Below, one piece after another: positions 23,942-35,000 of a DNA stretch of 50,054 nucleotides. Position numbers and translations under genes: made by a program. The stretch is from Thermoplasmata archaeon. Lineage in GTDB: Archaea; Thermoplasmatota; Thermoplasmata; RBG-16-68-12; SOIM01. The DNA lies in the NCBI GenBank assembly GCA_023140195.1, contig JAGLME010000029.1, forward strand, positions 1 to 50,054, read 5' to 3'. Numbering within the stretch: position 1 is the first letter of the stretch; every line of letters begins with the position of its first letter. The notes under the pieces were generated by a model, which did no database searches, was not told where the DNA came from, and was given only the letters and a program-made list of their open reading frames with translations.

Positions 23942-26763
23942 CAGACCACCCTCCTGTCCGAAATATCAATTATGTCGTCTGCACCAGTCTCCTCTTCCTC
24001 CACGACTTCTTCCTCTAGTTCTTCAACTTCTTCGGGAGGCTCTTCTGCGACCTCTTCATATTCCTCGACTTCTTCTTCCATTGGCTCTTCTTCGTATTCC
24101 TCATATTCCTCTTTCTCAGGTTCACTATCCAATTCGGCTTCTTCCTCTTTCTTGAGAAGTGCTTCCTCGTATTCTCTCTGCTTCTTCCTTGCCATTATCA
24201 GAGGTCTCTTATGGCCCACGGCCGCTCCGACTATTATCATGATTATTATGAAGATGATGGCGATTATTGGCTTCCAGTTTGTACCAATGACGAAAACCTC
24301 CTGAGAGTCCTCGAACGTATTGCCAAGGTTGTCTATGCCTCTATAATGGATCGTGTGTTCACCAAACTTGTCGATTTTGAACGGACCTGTATAATTGATC
24401 CAATCCTGATCTGTATCAAGCCTGTACAGTATTCGATTGACACCACATCCACTTCCATCGTTGGCTGACAGGGTGAACTCGGTCTTTGTTTCGACAAATA
24501 TGGTATCTTCGCTTTCGAAATTGGGTTCGCCAATGACCGAGGATGTATCTGGTGGGGTATTATCCACGTATAATGTGGCAGTCTGAGTCGCCCCAATGTT
24601 GCCCAGAAGATCCAGAGAATACCATTCGATCGGTATCGGTCCATCTGTCGGTCCCAAATCCAGAGGATTGCCTTGGACATAGTCCGTCCAGCTACTCCAC
24701 GTGCCCCAATCCGGGAAGTAAACACGGTAAGAGGTCACCTCCCTTCCCACCGCCAGGTCTGGTTCATCGTCCCTTTCCCATTCGAGGTATACTGGTGTCG
24801 CTGGTTGGAAACTTCTTACCCATACATTACCGGTCAACGGGTCAATGTATTTGGGTTCCGTGACATTCAAAGAAGTTAACGGGGGAGAATTATCTACCAC
24901 AATTTCCGAAGAGCGAGTTGTTTCAACGTTGCCAAGGCTGTCAAAGCTGTAGAATGTGAGATTATGCAGACCCTCTGAAGATATCGTGAAGGTCCCTGTC
25001 GAAGAGTAGTTTACTGAAGCTCCACCGTCCAAGGAGTAATGGGTGTAGGGCATGATCGAAGACTGGACATCGAAGTCGAGCGGGGTGGACGAATTGATGT
25101 ACAGGGTCGTTCCGTTGACGTAGTTGGGGGTTCCATAGACCAGAGTTGTGACAGGTCCTGGGAACACGTTGAACTGTATCACCAGCGTGTTGTTGCTCTC
25201 CTCCGCCTCGTCGATGTCGTCATCGTAGTCAACCATGACCTCCACATAATAGGTCGTCGTTACAGTGACACCTGGTGCAATCCAGTTTGCGCTGTAGGGG
25301 CTGGCAGAGGTCTCATCCACATCCAGAGCAGCGACGTTTGGATTGACAAAGAACGGACTCATCGGAGTTGACTGATTGTAGAATGCGATCGTGCTGACGC
25401 TCGTTGCGTTCAGCTGGCCCACGTTCTTGACAAAGACGCTTATCGGTATCGATTTGTTGGATGTGACGTCCTGACTCAATGGCGTATCATTCAACGGTAT
25501 GTAGTCCGGTTTGTCCACAAGGAACCTCAGAATGAATGTGTTGTTCAGCTCATTGATCTCAACCACGTCGTTGTTATAATCCGCGGTGATCTCGACATAG
25601 TAGTAGCCATGGAAAAGCGGTGCCAGCCAGTTGGTCACGAAAGCCCCGTCATCGACTCCCGGATTCAAGGCGCTTACCATCGGAATGTAGAAGGGAACGC
25701 CCTGTATAGGTCCGCCCTCCCATTGAGTCTCATAGAATGCGAGGTCGCTAGGACCGGACGACAGGGTCCCGACGTTGGTGACATTGGTCACAATAGTGGC
25801 TGTTGTCCCAGGGGTTATCGGTATGGGATCTGACCGGTAGTTCGTTGCAGAGACATCAAGGTAGAATTGAGTGACATAGTCGGTCGTTATCCCGACGCCT
25901 GTTGGGGTCAGGTCCGCTTCTCCCACCGAGAAACAGACCATTTCAGAATTGTTGTTCTCGTTCGTCTCGGTCACGTTGTCATTGTAGTCCACGGTTATGT
26001 TGAAGCAGAAGTACCCGCTTGCCGGAGCGTTCCAGGTGAAGATGTAGGGGCCAACAGAAGTGCTTGAGTTAACGTAGATAGCGGTGTCCTGTCCCAACAC
26101 CCCAGATTGGTTCCGCAAGACGATCGTGTTCGGTTCGGCGATGTCCGTCTTTCCCACATTCTTGACGAACGCAGAGAAGGTGACTGTAGTGAATGGTGTG
26201 GCCGTCATGGGCGGAGAGTAGGGTTGCCCGTTGAGCTCGATGCCAGTTGGAATCAGGTCGACGTTGGAGCACATCACGTCCCATTGCTGCGAGTTGTTGA
26301 GACCTCCCCCTGTAAGCCAGTTTATCTCGTTGTTGTATGAACCTCTTGGAGATATCGGGTCATCCAGGGAACCCGTCCCGTTGCTCGTCGCGTTCTCGGC
26401 TAGGTCTCCCGAAGGTGTGCAGTCTATCTGGATTCGGTACTGGTCAGCGTCGCTCCAGTTCATCCCCCTCTGATCCCACGGAAGAGTGTAGGAATAGAAA
26501 CCGCCCATCGTACCGACGGGGTCCCACGTAGTGTTCGAAGGGAAGCCTTGCCATGTGGTGTTGTGTTCGACCCATACCCTGAAGTCAGTGTCGTAAGGGA
26601 GAAGAAGGCCATCGCTGTCGAATATCATGCCCCAGATGTATTGATCATCATCCGCGGCCCTGGCATTTTCCATAAGAAACAATGGAAGTACAAAGACAAA
26701 CAGCGTAAGAACTACGAGTATCGCTCCTGCTTTCCTGCCCACATCAGCCAAGGGCTTACTCAT
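23941..26763 (-). CDS. CARDB/Ig-repeat membrane protein with acidic cytoplasmic tail
   Basis: The protein has 940 residues: signal segment (about 12-36), a beta-rich N-domain, three CARDB-type Ig domains (roughly 165-525, each ending in a DYNNDVxExNExNN-like motif), two or three OmpL47-like Ig domains (with TFYSFDSLGNVE and EWYSLDLLGNIG), and a TM helix at about 830-849. The cytoplasmic tail (850-940) is basic next to the membrane and then strongly Glu-rich. CARDB domains are non-catalytic adhesion modules. ATG at 26763 is preceded by GAGGAGGAG. It is translationally coupled to the RING-like gene downstream. The acidic tail resembles that of the 4198-7959 protein but lacks the zinc ribbon; here the zinc finger is a separate polypeptide. 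Confidence 0.85.
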   Translation of the reverse strand: MSKPLADVGRKAGAILVVLTLFVFVLPLFLMENARAADDDQYIWGMIFDSDGLLLPYDTDFRVWVEHNTTWQGFPSNTTWDPVGTMGGFYSYTLPWDQRGMNWSDADQYRIQIDCTPSGDLAENATSNGTGSLDDPISPRGSYNNEINWLTGGGLNNSQQWDVMCSNVDLIPTGIELNGQPYSPPMTATPFTTVTFSAFVKNVGKTDIAEPNTIVLRNQSGVLGQDTAIYVNSSTSVGPYIFTWNAPASGYFCFNITVDYNDNVTETNENNNSEMVCFSVGEADLTPTGVGITTDYVTQFYLDVSATNYRSDPIPITPGTTATIVTNVTNVGTLSSGPSDLAFYETQWEGGPIQGVPFYIPMVSALNPGVDDGAFVTNWLAPLFHGYYYVEITADYNNDVVEINELNNTFILRFLVDKPDYIPLNDTPLSQDVTSNKSIPISVFVKNVGQLNATSVSTIAFYNQSTPMSPFFVNPNVAALDVDETSASPYSANWIAPGVTVTTTYYVEVMVDYDDDIDEAEESNNTLVIQFNVFPGPVTTLVYGTPNYVNGTTLYINSSTPLDFDVQSSIMPYTHYSLDGGASVNYSSTGTFTISSEGLHNLTFYSFDSLGNVETTRSSEIVVDNSPPLTSLNVTEPKYIDPLTGNVWVRSFQPATPVYLEWERDDEPDLAVGREVTSYRVYFPDWGTWSSWTDYVQGNPLDLGPTDGPIPIEWYSLDLLGNIGATQTATLYVDNTPPDTSSVIGEPNFESEDTIFVETKTEFTLSANDGSGCGVNRILYRLDTDQDWINYTGPFKIDKFGEHTIHYRGIDNLGNTFEDSQEVFVIGTNWKPIIAIIFIIIMIIVGAAVGHKRPLIMARKKQREYEEALLKKEEEAELDSEPEKEEYEEYEEEPMEEEVEEYEEVAEEPPEEVEELEEEVVEEEETGADDIIDISDRRVV

Positions 26764-26800
26764 TAAGTCTCCTCCTCTTGGTAATTGAGTTACTACGAGT

Positions 26801-26810
26801 ACAAATAGAT
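26801..26810 (-). promoter_or_regulatory. Probable TATA box of the CARDB membrane-protein gene
   Basis: The minus strand reads ATCTATTTGT about 42 nt before the ATG at 26763, leaving a short leader with the GAGGAGGAG site. The match to a TATA box is only fair. Confidence 0.35.
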
Positions 26811-26850
26811 TGCTGAGGCCTCACTTGCTTTCTGATAATCCTCATTTGGC

Positions 26851-29800
26851 TCACCATCCTATGAACGTAATCCAAGCGTAGCTCGATTCCGATACGGATA
26901 TCTGATATCCAGAAGAAACCTGGATCACCGAATCGAACACGCCCGAAGGCATCTCCCTGGCGTGGAACTTCCACATTTCATTCGTCAAGTACGATATTCC
27001 AACGACATCTGGCAATTGTGAACACAGTCCATCCAATGAGACAGTCTCTTCAATCTCCACAGCCAACGCATATGAGGATATTCCCTGACCAAACGTCCTT
27101 CTGGAAACACCAAGGCTATAGCTGCTGCTTCCAAGCTCCCCCGACGCGTCCATCGGTACGACCATGTAGTAATACTCCCCGTCGGACGTCAAGGTTCCAG
27201 TGTCCACCCAGCTGGAACTTCCTTGTACTGAAACGTGCACCGGTTCTCCGAGGATCGAGAAGGATCTCGCTTGAGTTCTAAATATCAGATAGTATTCCGC
27301 CCCAGGTACTTCTGTCCATGTCAAGGTCACATCGTCTCCGATTACAGATGCCCCGAGAGAATACCTGCTGGCCAACTCGTCGCCGAAACCCTCATGATAA
27401 CGTATCGTCGACGCAGGTCTGCCCGTGAAAATGTAGCTCGTTACAGCGTCCAGATAGATCTCGTAGGCCTCCCCCATCATCACTGTTTCATCGTTCACAC
27501 CAGGCCCCATTCCCTTGTCATGGGTCACCCATCGCCCGTTCGAATCCATCCACCTGATGAACCGTACATTTGGGATGTCGTTGACATAGAAGCTGACGTT
27601 CTTGAGGGAATCTGGTTCGAGTGGAAGGGAGAAGACGTTGAGTCCCTGGTTGAAGCTCTTGGTCCATTTTCCCATTGTTCCATTGGATGTTGCGATGTTC
27701 CCGGTCGAGTCCACCGGCCTGATGGTGTAGTAGAGCTTGCCTGGAGCTGCAGGCCCAGCTGCTCCAGGATCTATCCATGAGACGTTCAACGGGTCCACGT
27801 CCCCGGAAGTATCATGATGCGGCGTCGTGAAATCGAAGTCGGTCTGGTTCTCCGACCGGTAGATGAGGTAGTGGTCCAGATTTGGGTCCACAGGCGCAGT
27901 CCAGCTGAGTTCTATATCCTGACCCTGAACGCTCAGAACAAAGCCCTCTGCTGGGCCAATCACGGCATCTGGCATCGATGTTGGGTTCAGTATCCTGGCA
28001 TATATGTCCAAGTTCCCGTGGCCGCTCCTGTCCGTTTCCCAGGCTAAGTACACGTTTCCGGTCACATCACCTGCATGAAGTGCAACCTCCTGATCGCAAA
28101 GCGGACTGTCAGTGACCTGAATATCATGCGACCACATGGAAGAGTTGTACCTCTTCAGGAAAATGTCCTTGTTCCCGTTCCTGTCCGACTCCCAAGCCAC
28201 CCAGACGTCCCCGTTCTTCGCCGCGGTGAGAGCCGATTTGATGTCCCAACCCGCATCCGTTGTGAGCCGAATGTCTGACGACCAACCCGTCCCATTGTGG
28301 TATTTCACGTAGATGTCCTTGTTCCCGTTCCTCATGGATTCCCAGGCGACCCAGATGTATCCGTTCGCGTCGACGGTTGCTGAAGGTCTCATATCGTTCG
28401 CGGGGTTTGTGGTCAACCTGTCAGGCGCAGACCACGCCGTTCCGTTCCACATCGATGCAAAGATGTCCCACTGAGTGTTCCCGACTTCGGATCCGTAGAT
28501 CACCCATGGATTCCCGGCATTATCCTCGACGATCCTCGGTCCGCCCCACCATCCCTGGCTTCCCGATGAATCATCAACCACCATCTGGCCCGACCAGGCC
28601 GTCCCGTTGTACATCACGGCGGTCACGTTCATGTCCTGGTACGGGATGTTGTCCATCTGGTGCCCGGCGGTGTAGAACTGGAAATGGGTATGGCGGTAGG
28701 TAACCCAGACCTCTCCCGTATCCGTCACTGTGACCCATGGGGTGTTATCCGAATGGTCCAGGATCTCGGCGAAACTGATCTGTTCATTGGACAACCATTG
28801 CGTCCCGTCGAACTTCTGTGAGTATATGTCGAACTTCTGGCTCCAGTAATACCTGCCCTGCTTGGTGGAGATGAAGTCGTTGTACTCTATGATGTTGCTG
28901 GAATAGGACATCCATACGTTTCCCGAATCGTCAGCCGCGAGCGAAGGCCTGCTCGTCCTTTTAATCCCGATGGCGACAGGTTCCCTTTGAGACCATATGC
29001 CGGCGGAGTAGTTCTTGGCGAAAATGTCGAAGTTGTCCTCTGTCGTGTATGTGTGCCAAGCGATCCACATCTTTCCGTTGGCGTCTTCCACAAGAGCAGG
29101 TTCCAGATCATTGTATGTGACATTGGTTACTTGGATCGGTCTTCCCCAGTTCTTGTACCAGTCGGTCACGAACGTTTGTCTCGTCGCGTTGTTGTTATCC
29201 TCGTCCATCTCGAAGATGGTGCCGGCGTAGTCCACTCTGACAAAGATGTCATGTGCTCCGGTCTTCCCGGTCGTATCCCACGCCATGATCGCGCTCTCTG
29301 ACGAGTCTTTGTCTATTGAACTGATGGTAACTGTGGAACCTATCTGAGTTCCTCCCAGGTCCGGGTTGCCGTCGAAGAACTCCACGTCGACGTCGTTGGC
29401 TGTGCCTGTTCCCTGGTTCTGGATTTCCGCTTCCAGTAAGACCAGATCCCCGTCTTCAGGTTCGGTGGGTGTTGTCGATATGTCTCCCGGTCCCACCTTT
29501 AAATCGATCAGTCCTGTGATCACCATCTTCGTCCTCAGCCTCTCAACCGTTGAGTCATAGAAGCTGTAGTCCGTGGTGTATGGCATTTCCAGCAGAAGAA
29601 CCTCGGTGCTATCATGGCTCATGGCGGTCATGGGGACCTGAATGAAACCTCCGGCAGTACCGGTCTGTGAAAGGAACGTCCCGGCCATCATGCCCGGGTC
29701 ATTGACGCCCGCGGTTGGATCATAGAACACCCTTGAAAGTGCGATGCCTCTCGTGACATAACCGTCCTCCTCCGGGATGAATGGATAGAAGCTCACATTG

Positions 29801-31917
29801 CCCCCGGCCCAGGGGAATTCGTCCCCCGCATATTTGTCCCTGTACACCTGTTCCGCGAAATCTGGAATGTACCTCAGTATTGCCGCACCGGTCTCGGGAT
29901 TCGCCACAACATAATAGTCAAAGAAGTCCTCGCTGTAGTTCTCGATAACATATTGTCCGTCGTTGCTGTCCTGGTCCTTGTAGAACCTGTAAGAGCCGTT
30001 CGGAAGCGGGTCCATGGTGTTGACGGCGCTCTCCGCCTTGTACAATCCCATGTTCTCCCAGTAGACGACCTCTCCATTGGAGAATCCGATTGCGAAGTCC
30101 AGGTCGCCATCATCATCCAGATCTACCATCTCTGGCACGCTGTGGTCTCTGGTCCCGTCCGTGGGTCCTCCTCTCACCGTGTTCATCATGTCCGGTCTCA
30201 GTTTGCTGAAATTGGGGTTGGTCGTGTCGCCAGTGTTCAGGAACAGGTTCACCGCCATGTAGGGCGCATCATCCGTTCCGGACATGAAATCCAGATCGCC
30301 GTCAGCATCGGCATCGGCGAACTCAGGCGCGCAGTACAGGCCCGGTTTCTTGGTGTTGCCCGTGTTCAGCAGGTAGAATAGAGTATCATTCTTGGTCCAT
30401 ACAGGATTCGCGGCGTCTCCGGTGTTCTCGTAGTACACTATCGTGCCTGTCTTCTCTCCGATTGAAAGATCGAGGTCCCCATCTCCATCTAGGTCGGCCA
30501 ATTTGGGCTTGGCGTAATCCCCAACATCTATCCCGGAGTACGTCGCGGATTTGTTTATCCATGAGGGGGTGAAAACCGTTCCGTCGTTCTCATAGTAGAA
30601 CAGCATCCCGATCTTCATCCCGATTGTGAGGTCCAGGTCCCCATCACCGTCTAGGTCTGCCAGGTCAGGGGCCGTGTTGTTGCCCAGGTCTCCCAGGGCC
30701 GCGAACATGGTTGGGTCCTGTGTCCATTGCGGAAGGATGTTGCTGCCAGTGTTCTGCCAATACAACAGCGTCCCGCTCTCTTCCCCCATCACCAGGTCGT
30801 AATCAGCGTCATTATCCAGATCTCCGAATGTAGGGGTACTGAAGTTCCCCGCGTCCACCGTGTCGAATGAAGAACTGGTCCTTCGTTCCCAGTAATAGTC
30901 GAGAGTCTTGCCTTTGGTTATCGTGTGGTTGCTGTTGCCGAAGATCGTCTGGTACTCCCCGTGTCCCGCATACAGGACCGAGAACTCCATCACGAAGCCA
31001 TTGTGGTTGTGGAACTTCTCGTTTATCTTCTTCTTGGTGAACGTCTCAATCATCGGTCTATCGTTGTATATGTTGATCCTGACATCGGCGTGGATCGTGT
31101 CCACGTTCTTGTAGAGCTCCTGGCTCAGCCCGAACCCCCAGTTGACCATTATCGGGGCTCTGTATTCCAGGTAGACCGAGACCATCACGTTCGTCTCGTC
31201 GATCTCCACTTTGGTCGGCGGTCCCCATGCGAGCTGGAAGTTGGTCTGGTCCAGGACCAGTTGATTTCCGCCGACTCTGACCAGGATAGAACTCCTTGCT
31301 CGCACCGCGCTTCCGTTCGTGTACGTGACCCGGACGCCTTCGCTCCAGAACGAGAGCGCATGGGAGGTTTGTATCTCGTATTGCCTGGGTCCGTCCGTCA
31401 CGTAGATGTACGATCCGGCCGTGGACACGGACATGTCGCCAACGAGCGAGGGCAGGAGTCCGGTCACGACGTGGTATGATTTGGTTTCATCAGGAGCAAA
31501 ATCGTCCTGAAAGACAACATCGATCTCTCTTATCGCCAACGAAGGATAGTACACGGCCGTGCTGGTCAATGCACCCGACAACACCTCTGCGCCGCTGGTG
31601 GCATTTCTCACGAAAATCTGGGATGTGTCCCACAGCTGGAAGTCTCTGAGGATGAGCTTGTACCAGACTATCTCATTCGGTCTCGAGTACGATGATGGAT
31701 TGGTGACCTGAATTGGTACAACAGCATTGGGTTCAGGATAGATTATTCCGGTCGGGTCCTCCCCAAAATCCGCGATCATGAGGGGTTCCGCGGAAGGCGG
31801 GTCGCTGGTCCGCATCAATGGAAATGCACCCAACACGAATAGAAGAACAACCAATATGGACAGATGTCTGCTAACACTACCGAGCTCAACCAGTACCTGA
31901 CGTCTTGGGGTTCGCAT
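26851..31917 (-). CDS. Secreted giant protein B1: FG-GAP/VCBS propeller, CARDB, sialidase-like propeller and paired C-terminal modules
   Basis: The protein has 1688 residues. A signal/anchor segment (about 19-35) is followed by an unassigned beta-rich domain, a set of FG-GAP/VCBS repeats (about 356-626) with calcium-binding DLDGDGDLDL motifs, and a CARDB domain (about 805-909). Next come repeated SxDxxGxxWVAWESDRNGNKD units (about 922-1312) that look like a BNR/sialidase-type propeller without visible catalytic signature, then fibronectin-III-like domains alternating with two C-terminal modules (about 1412-1502 and 1605-1688). The last module has WKFHAREMPSGVFD, shared with B2 and B3. ATG at 31917 (site GGGAGGGAAGG) is preferred to the ORF start at 32028, which would add 37 non-signal-like residues. 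It is likely a calcium-dependent surface adhesin; no ligand is identifiable. Confidence 0.83.
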   Translation of the reverse strand: MRTPRRQVLVELGSVSRHLSILVVLLFVLGAFPLMRTSDPPSAEPLMIADFGEDPTGIIYPEPNAVVPIQVTNPSSYSRPNEIVWYKLILRDFQLWDTSQIFVRNATSGAEVLSGALTSTAVYYPSLAIREIDVVFQDDFAPDETKSYHVVTGLLPSLVGDMSVSTAGSYIYVTDGPRQYEIQTSHALSFWSEGVRVTYTNGSAVRARSSILVRVGGNQLVLDQTNFQLAWGPPTKVEIDETNVMVSVYLEYRAPIMVNWGFGLSQELYKNVDTIHADVRINIYNDRPMIETFTKKKINEKFHNHNGFVMEFSVLYAGHGEYQTIFGNSNHTITKGKTLDYYWERRTSSSFDTVDAGNFSTPTFGDLDNDADYDLVMGEESGTLLYWQNTGSNILPQWTQDPTMFAALGDLGNNTAPDLADLDGDGDLDLTIGMKIGMLFYYENDGTVFTPSWINKSATYSGIDVGDYAKPKLADLDGDGDLDLSIGEKTGTIVYYENTGDAANPVWTKNDTLFYLLNTGNTKKPGLYCAPEFADADADGDLDFMSGTDDAPYMAVNLFLNTGDTTNPNFSKLRPDMMNTVRGGPTDGTRDHSVPEMVDLDDDGDLDFAIGFSNGEVVYWENMGLYKAESAVNTMDPLPNGSYRFYKDQDSNDGQYVIENYSEDFFDYYVVANPETGAAILRYIPDFAEQVYRDKYAGDEFPWAGGNVSFYPFIPEEDGYVTRGIALSRVFYDPTAGVNDPGMMAGTFLSQTGTAGGFIQVPMTAMSHDSTEVLLLEMPYTTDYSFYDSTVERLRTKMVITGLIDLKVGPGDISTTPTEPEDGDLVLLEAEIQNQGTGTANDVDVEFFDGNPDLGGTQIGSTVTISSIDKDSSESAIMAWDTTGKTGAHDIFVRVDYAGTIFEMDEDNNNATRQTFVTDWYKNWGRPIQVTNVTYNDLEPALVEDANGKMWIAWHTYTTEDNFDIFAKNYSAGIWSQREPVAIGIKRTSRPSLAADDSGNVWMSYSSNIIEYNDFISTKQGRYYWSQKFDIYSQKFDGTQWLSNEQISFAEILDHSDNTPWVTVTDTGEVWVTYRHTHFQFYTAGHQMDNIPYQDMNVTAVMYNGTAWSGQMVVDDSSGSQGWWGGPRIVEDNAGNPWVIYGSEVGNTQWDIFASMWNGTAWSAPDRLTTNPANDMRPSATVDANGYIWVAWESMRNGNKDIYVKYHNGTGWSSDIRLTTDAGWDIKSALTAAKNGDVWVAWESDRNGNKDIFLKRYNSSMWSHDIQVTDSPLCDQEVALHAGDVTGNVYLAWETDRSGHGNLDIYARILNPTSMPDAVIGPAEGFVLSVQGQDIELSWTAPVDPNLDHYLIYRSENQTDFDFTTPHHDTSGDVDPLNVSWIDPGAAGPAAPGKLYYTIRPVDSTGNIATSNGTMGKWTKSFNQGLNVFSLPLEPDSLKNVSFYVNDIPNVRFIRWMDSNGRWVTHDKGMGPGVNDETVMMGEAYEIYLDAVTSYIFTGRPASTIRYHEGFGDELASRYSLGASVIGDDVTLTWTEVPGAEYYLIFRTQARSFSILGEPVHVSVQGSSSWVDTGTLTSDGEYYYMVVPMDASGELGSSSYSLGVSRRTFGQGISSYALAVEIEETVSLDGLCSQLPDVVGISYLTNEMWKFHAREMPSGVFDSVIQVSSGYQISVSESSYAWITFIGW

Positions 31918-32067
31918 TTTCCTTCCCTCCCCTGCTCGAATGGCCTTACGAGGATGGGTCGGTATAATCGGGACGGTAAAAAATCTTTGCCGGTTTCCCA
32001 CGGCGGTGGGCTTCTCAGATTCCCTCATCGATCATCAACAATCACAGTCCATTGTCTTGGATACTGC

Positions 32068-35000
32068 CTAATAGCCGACGTATGTGTATCTTGTTGCTAT
32101 GCCGTCCACCGAAATCTGGTATCCCTCGCCCTGTTCCATGAACGGATCGTACACTCCTGCCGGCATTTCTCTCGCGTGGAACTTCCATATCCCAAAGGTC
32201 ACGTAGGCCATTCCGGTCGTTCCGAGGATGTTCTCGCAGTAATAGTCCAGCGTCCACAGACCATTTGGTTTCAACGGCAGCCCGATTGCATTGTGGCCTT
32301 CTTCGTATGTGACCGAGATGACGCCAATGCTGTATGTGCTGCTCCCCTCCTTGCCTCCCGTTTTCAGGGGGACCACCATGTAGTACCAGACCGCATCAGA
32401 TGCTACTGCTCCAAAGTCCGTCCAGTTCGTGACACCGGGACCGACGCTCGCGATCGGCGTAAGACTTGTAGAATGGAATGCCATCCTGTCATTGGTTCTG
32501 TATATCTCGTATCCGATGGAGCTCGGTGTTGATCTCCAGTAGAGTATCACGTTGTCCTGTATGGCTTCTGCAGTCAGGCCCTTTCTGAAGTTCAGTTCCG
32601 CCCCCATACCCTCCTGGTACATTATCATGGCCGCCGGTGTTCCCACGAATGTGAACGTGGACGGAGAGGATGTGTGGATCTGGAAGCCTTCACCTACACC
32701 CAGCGGGCCGGGTCTTCCCAGGGGACCACCCGTCCATTGTCTAACCCAATGGTCGGTGCCGTCCATCCAATCGACGTAGACCGTGTTCGGGATCGAACTT
32801 GCGTACCACCCGATGTCGTTGCCCACCAAAGGTTCCAACGGCAGGGAGAAAGTGTTGAGTCCCGCGTCGAAGCTCTTGGTGAACTTGCCGACGGTGTTGC
32901 TGGTTATGCTCTTAGTACCGAATATATCTACTGCCCTTACCGCGTAATAGTACTCCCTTGGCGTGGGTGATGCAGCCCCCGCGTCCGTCCAATCGGTTCT
33001 AGTCGGATCGGGGTCAGAGAGGGTACTTATCCAATGACTGGAGAAATCGAAGTTCCTCTGGTCTAACGACCTGTATATGAGGTAGTGGCTGATGTTAGGA
33101 CCGGGTATCGTCCAAGAAAGATGGACATCGTTCTGGTCGGCGCCTATGTCGAGAATTGGTGGATTGACGGGTTCAGGAACGAGTACGGTGATGAGGGTTA
33201 CAGGGAAGGAGACCATCTCGGTGGAGTTGTCCCACTTGGTGTAGTTGACCCTTGATTCCGGATACACATTCACGGGGATGTGACCGTCCAGCGTGGATGT
33301 GACCTCGAACTTGCATATCCAAGTCTCGTTGATGAATATCTTATCCACGTCCCAGTCCATCGTGGTGCTTCCGTCCGGATTGACCGTGATCGTGTCTGGA
33401 GGCAGAGGATTGCTGATGGCATCTCGGAAGGTACCAGGAACGTAACTGATGTAAGGTGGCAGGATGTCCCTGATCATCGGGTTGGGGTTCATGGGGTCGT
33501 TTACCTTCGTGCCGGCGATGTTCATGATCTGCTGGAAGATGCCCAGGTATATGTCCTGGAGTGCTGCTGCCGTTGGTGCTGGATGATACTCACCGCCTGT
33601 GATCGCAGCTATCTGTTGGAGCAATACCTCGTTCACACCAGTGCCCGCAAGAAGACCTATGGTGAATATGATGATGCCCTCGTTCGCCGCTCTCTGGGCC
33701 TCCTGAAGCGCGACGGCGTCGTTGCCAGGGTTCGAATTCGCGCCATCAGTGAGAAGGATCTCAACCTGCACATGACTGGGGTCTGCAAATCCCACCAGCT
33801 CATTAGTGGCGATCGTCATGCCGCCCGGTATGTTCGTCCCTCCTCCTGAAGGTGGTATGGAGTCGATGTCGGCCTTGACCTGGGCGTAGTTCCATGTCAG
33901 ATGTCGCCCGTTGACCAAGGAGGCGCCACCGGCGAACACAACCGTCGCTGCCCTGTCAGGCACCTTCATCATGTCAACGTAGTCCTTCGCCCCTGAGAAC
34001 CTCAGGTTCCCCGGGTCGTTCCACACCATGCTCCCCGAGTTGTCTATCACGAACACGGTGTCCTGGGGTATGGACCATGTCAGAGGTGTTCCGGCCCCCG
34101 TAACATTAAGGGTGATGGTGGTCTCCTGCGGAAAGATCGGAGATCCTTCAAGCCATATCGTCTCCGGATCCGCCGTTTCGTTGAGTACGACGTATGGGGG
34201 TACGACCGCTGTTGTTCTCAGTATGAGAGTCACGATAAGATTGGTGTTGACCGAAGAAGTTGCAGTGACATAGACTGTGTTGATGTTCCCGCTCTGCGGG
34301 TCCAGAGGTGCCGTGACATCCACCTTCAGGTCCATAAGGGTCCCAACGCTCATGGATCCGGTGTCTGGTATCAGGTCCCCGTCAGTATCCGTCAGAGGAG
34401 AACCCATGGCGTCGGTGATGTCCGTTGTCCAACCCAGAGAAGTTGCATATGTAATATCGAAAACATCCGGGCTGCTACCGGCATAATACAGCGGCACATC
34501 GTAAGCGGCCACCTGGCCCACGTCGACCATTTTGGACTGATCTGGACCCATATAGATCACTTGGGGCGTGGGATTCGCGCCAAACACCCACCCATCCTCG
34601 GTGGAGGTCGGATCGCTGTAACCACCGAATCCCCATTGAGCCGGGTCGCTGACCCTCGACACCGTCTGCCCGGTAACGTGAGGTGCTGACCATCCCACCA
34701 TATCGACCAGTCGTCCTGTTCCGTCATACAGATATACGTTATCGCCAGTAGTGGTCCCGTCATCCATGGCGAAACTGACCGGGAAGTCGTTGCCTCGCAG
34801 GACGAAGAACCTCCTGGATGGATTGAGCGTGATGGGGGGTAGGACATATTCAGAGTCCACTACTATCGTCCAGCCGGACAAGCTGACCGTGACCGAACCG
34901 GGACAGTAAAGCTCTATGAACCTGTCATCTGGCTGATTCATGTTGAATCCGACCTCGTTAAGGACCACTGGTGGCGGGTCGAGTATTCCGGGGCGGTCGT

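Noticed and set aside
26851..29200. Active sialidase in protein B1
   Set aside because: The propeller-like repeats resemble BNR/sialidase blades, but no catalytic arginine triad or nucleophile region could be identified; treated as a binding propeller.
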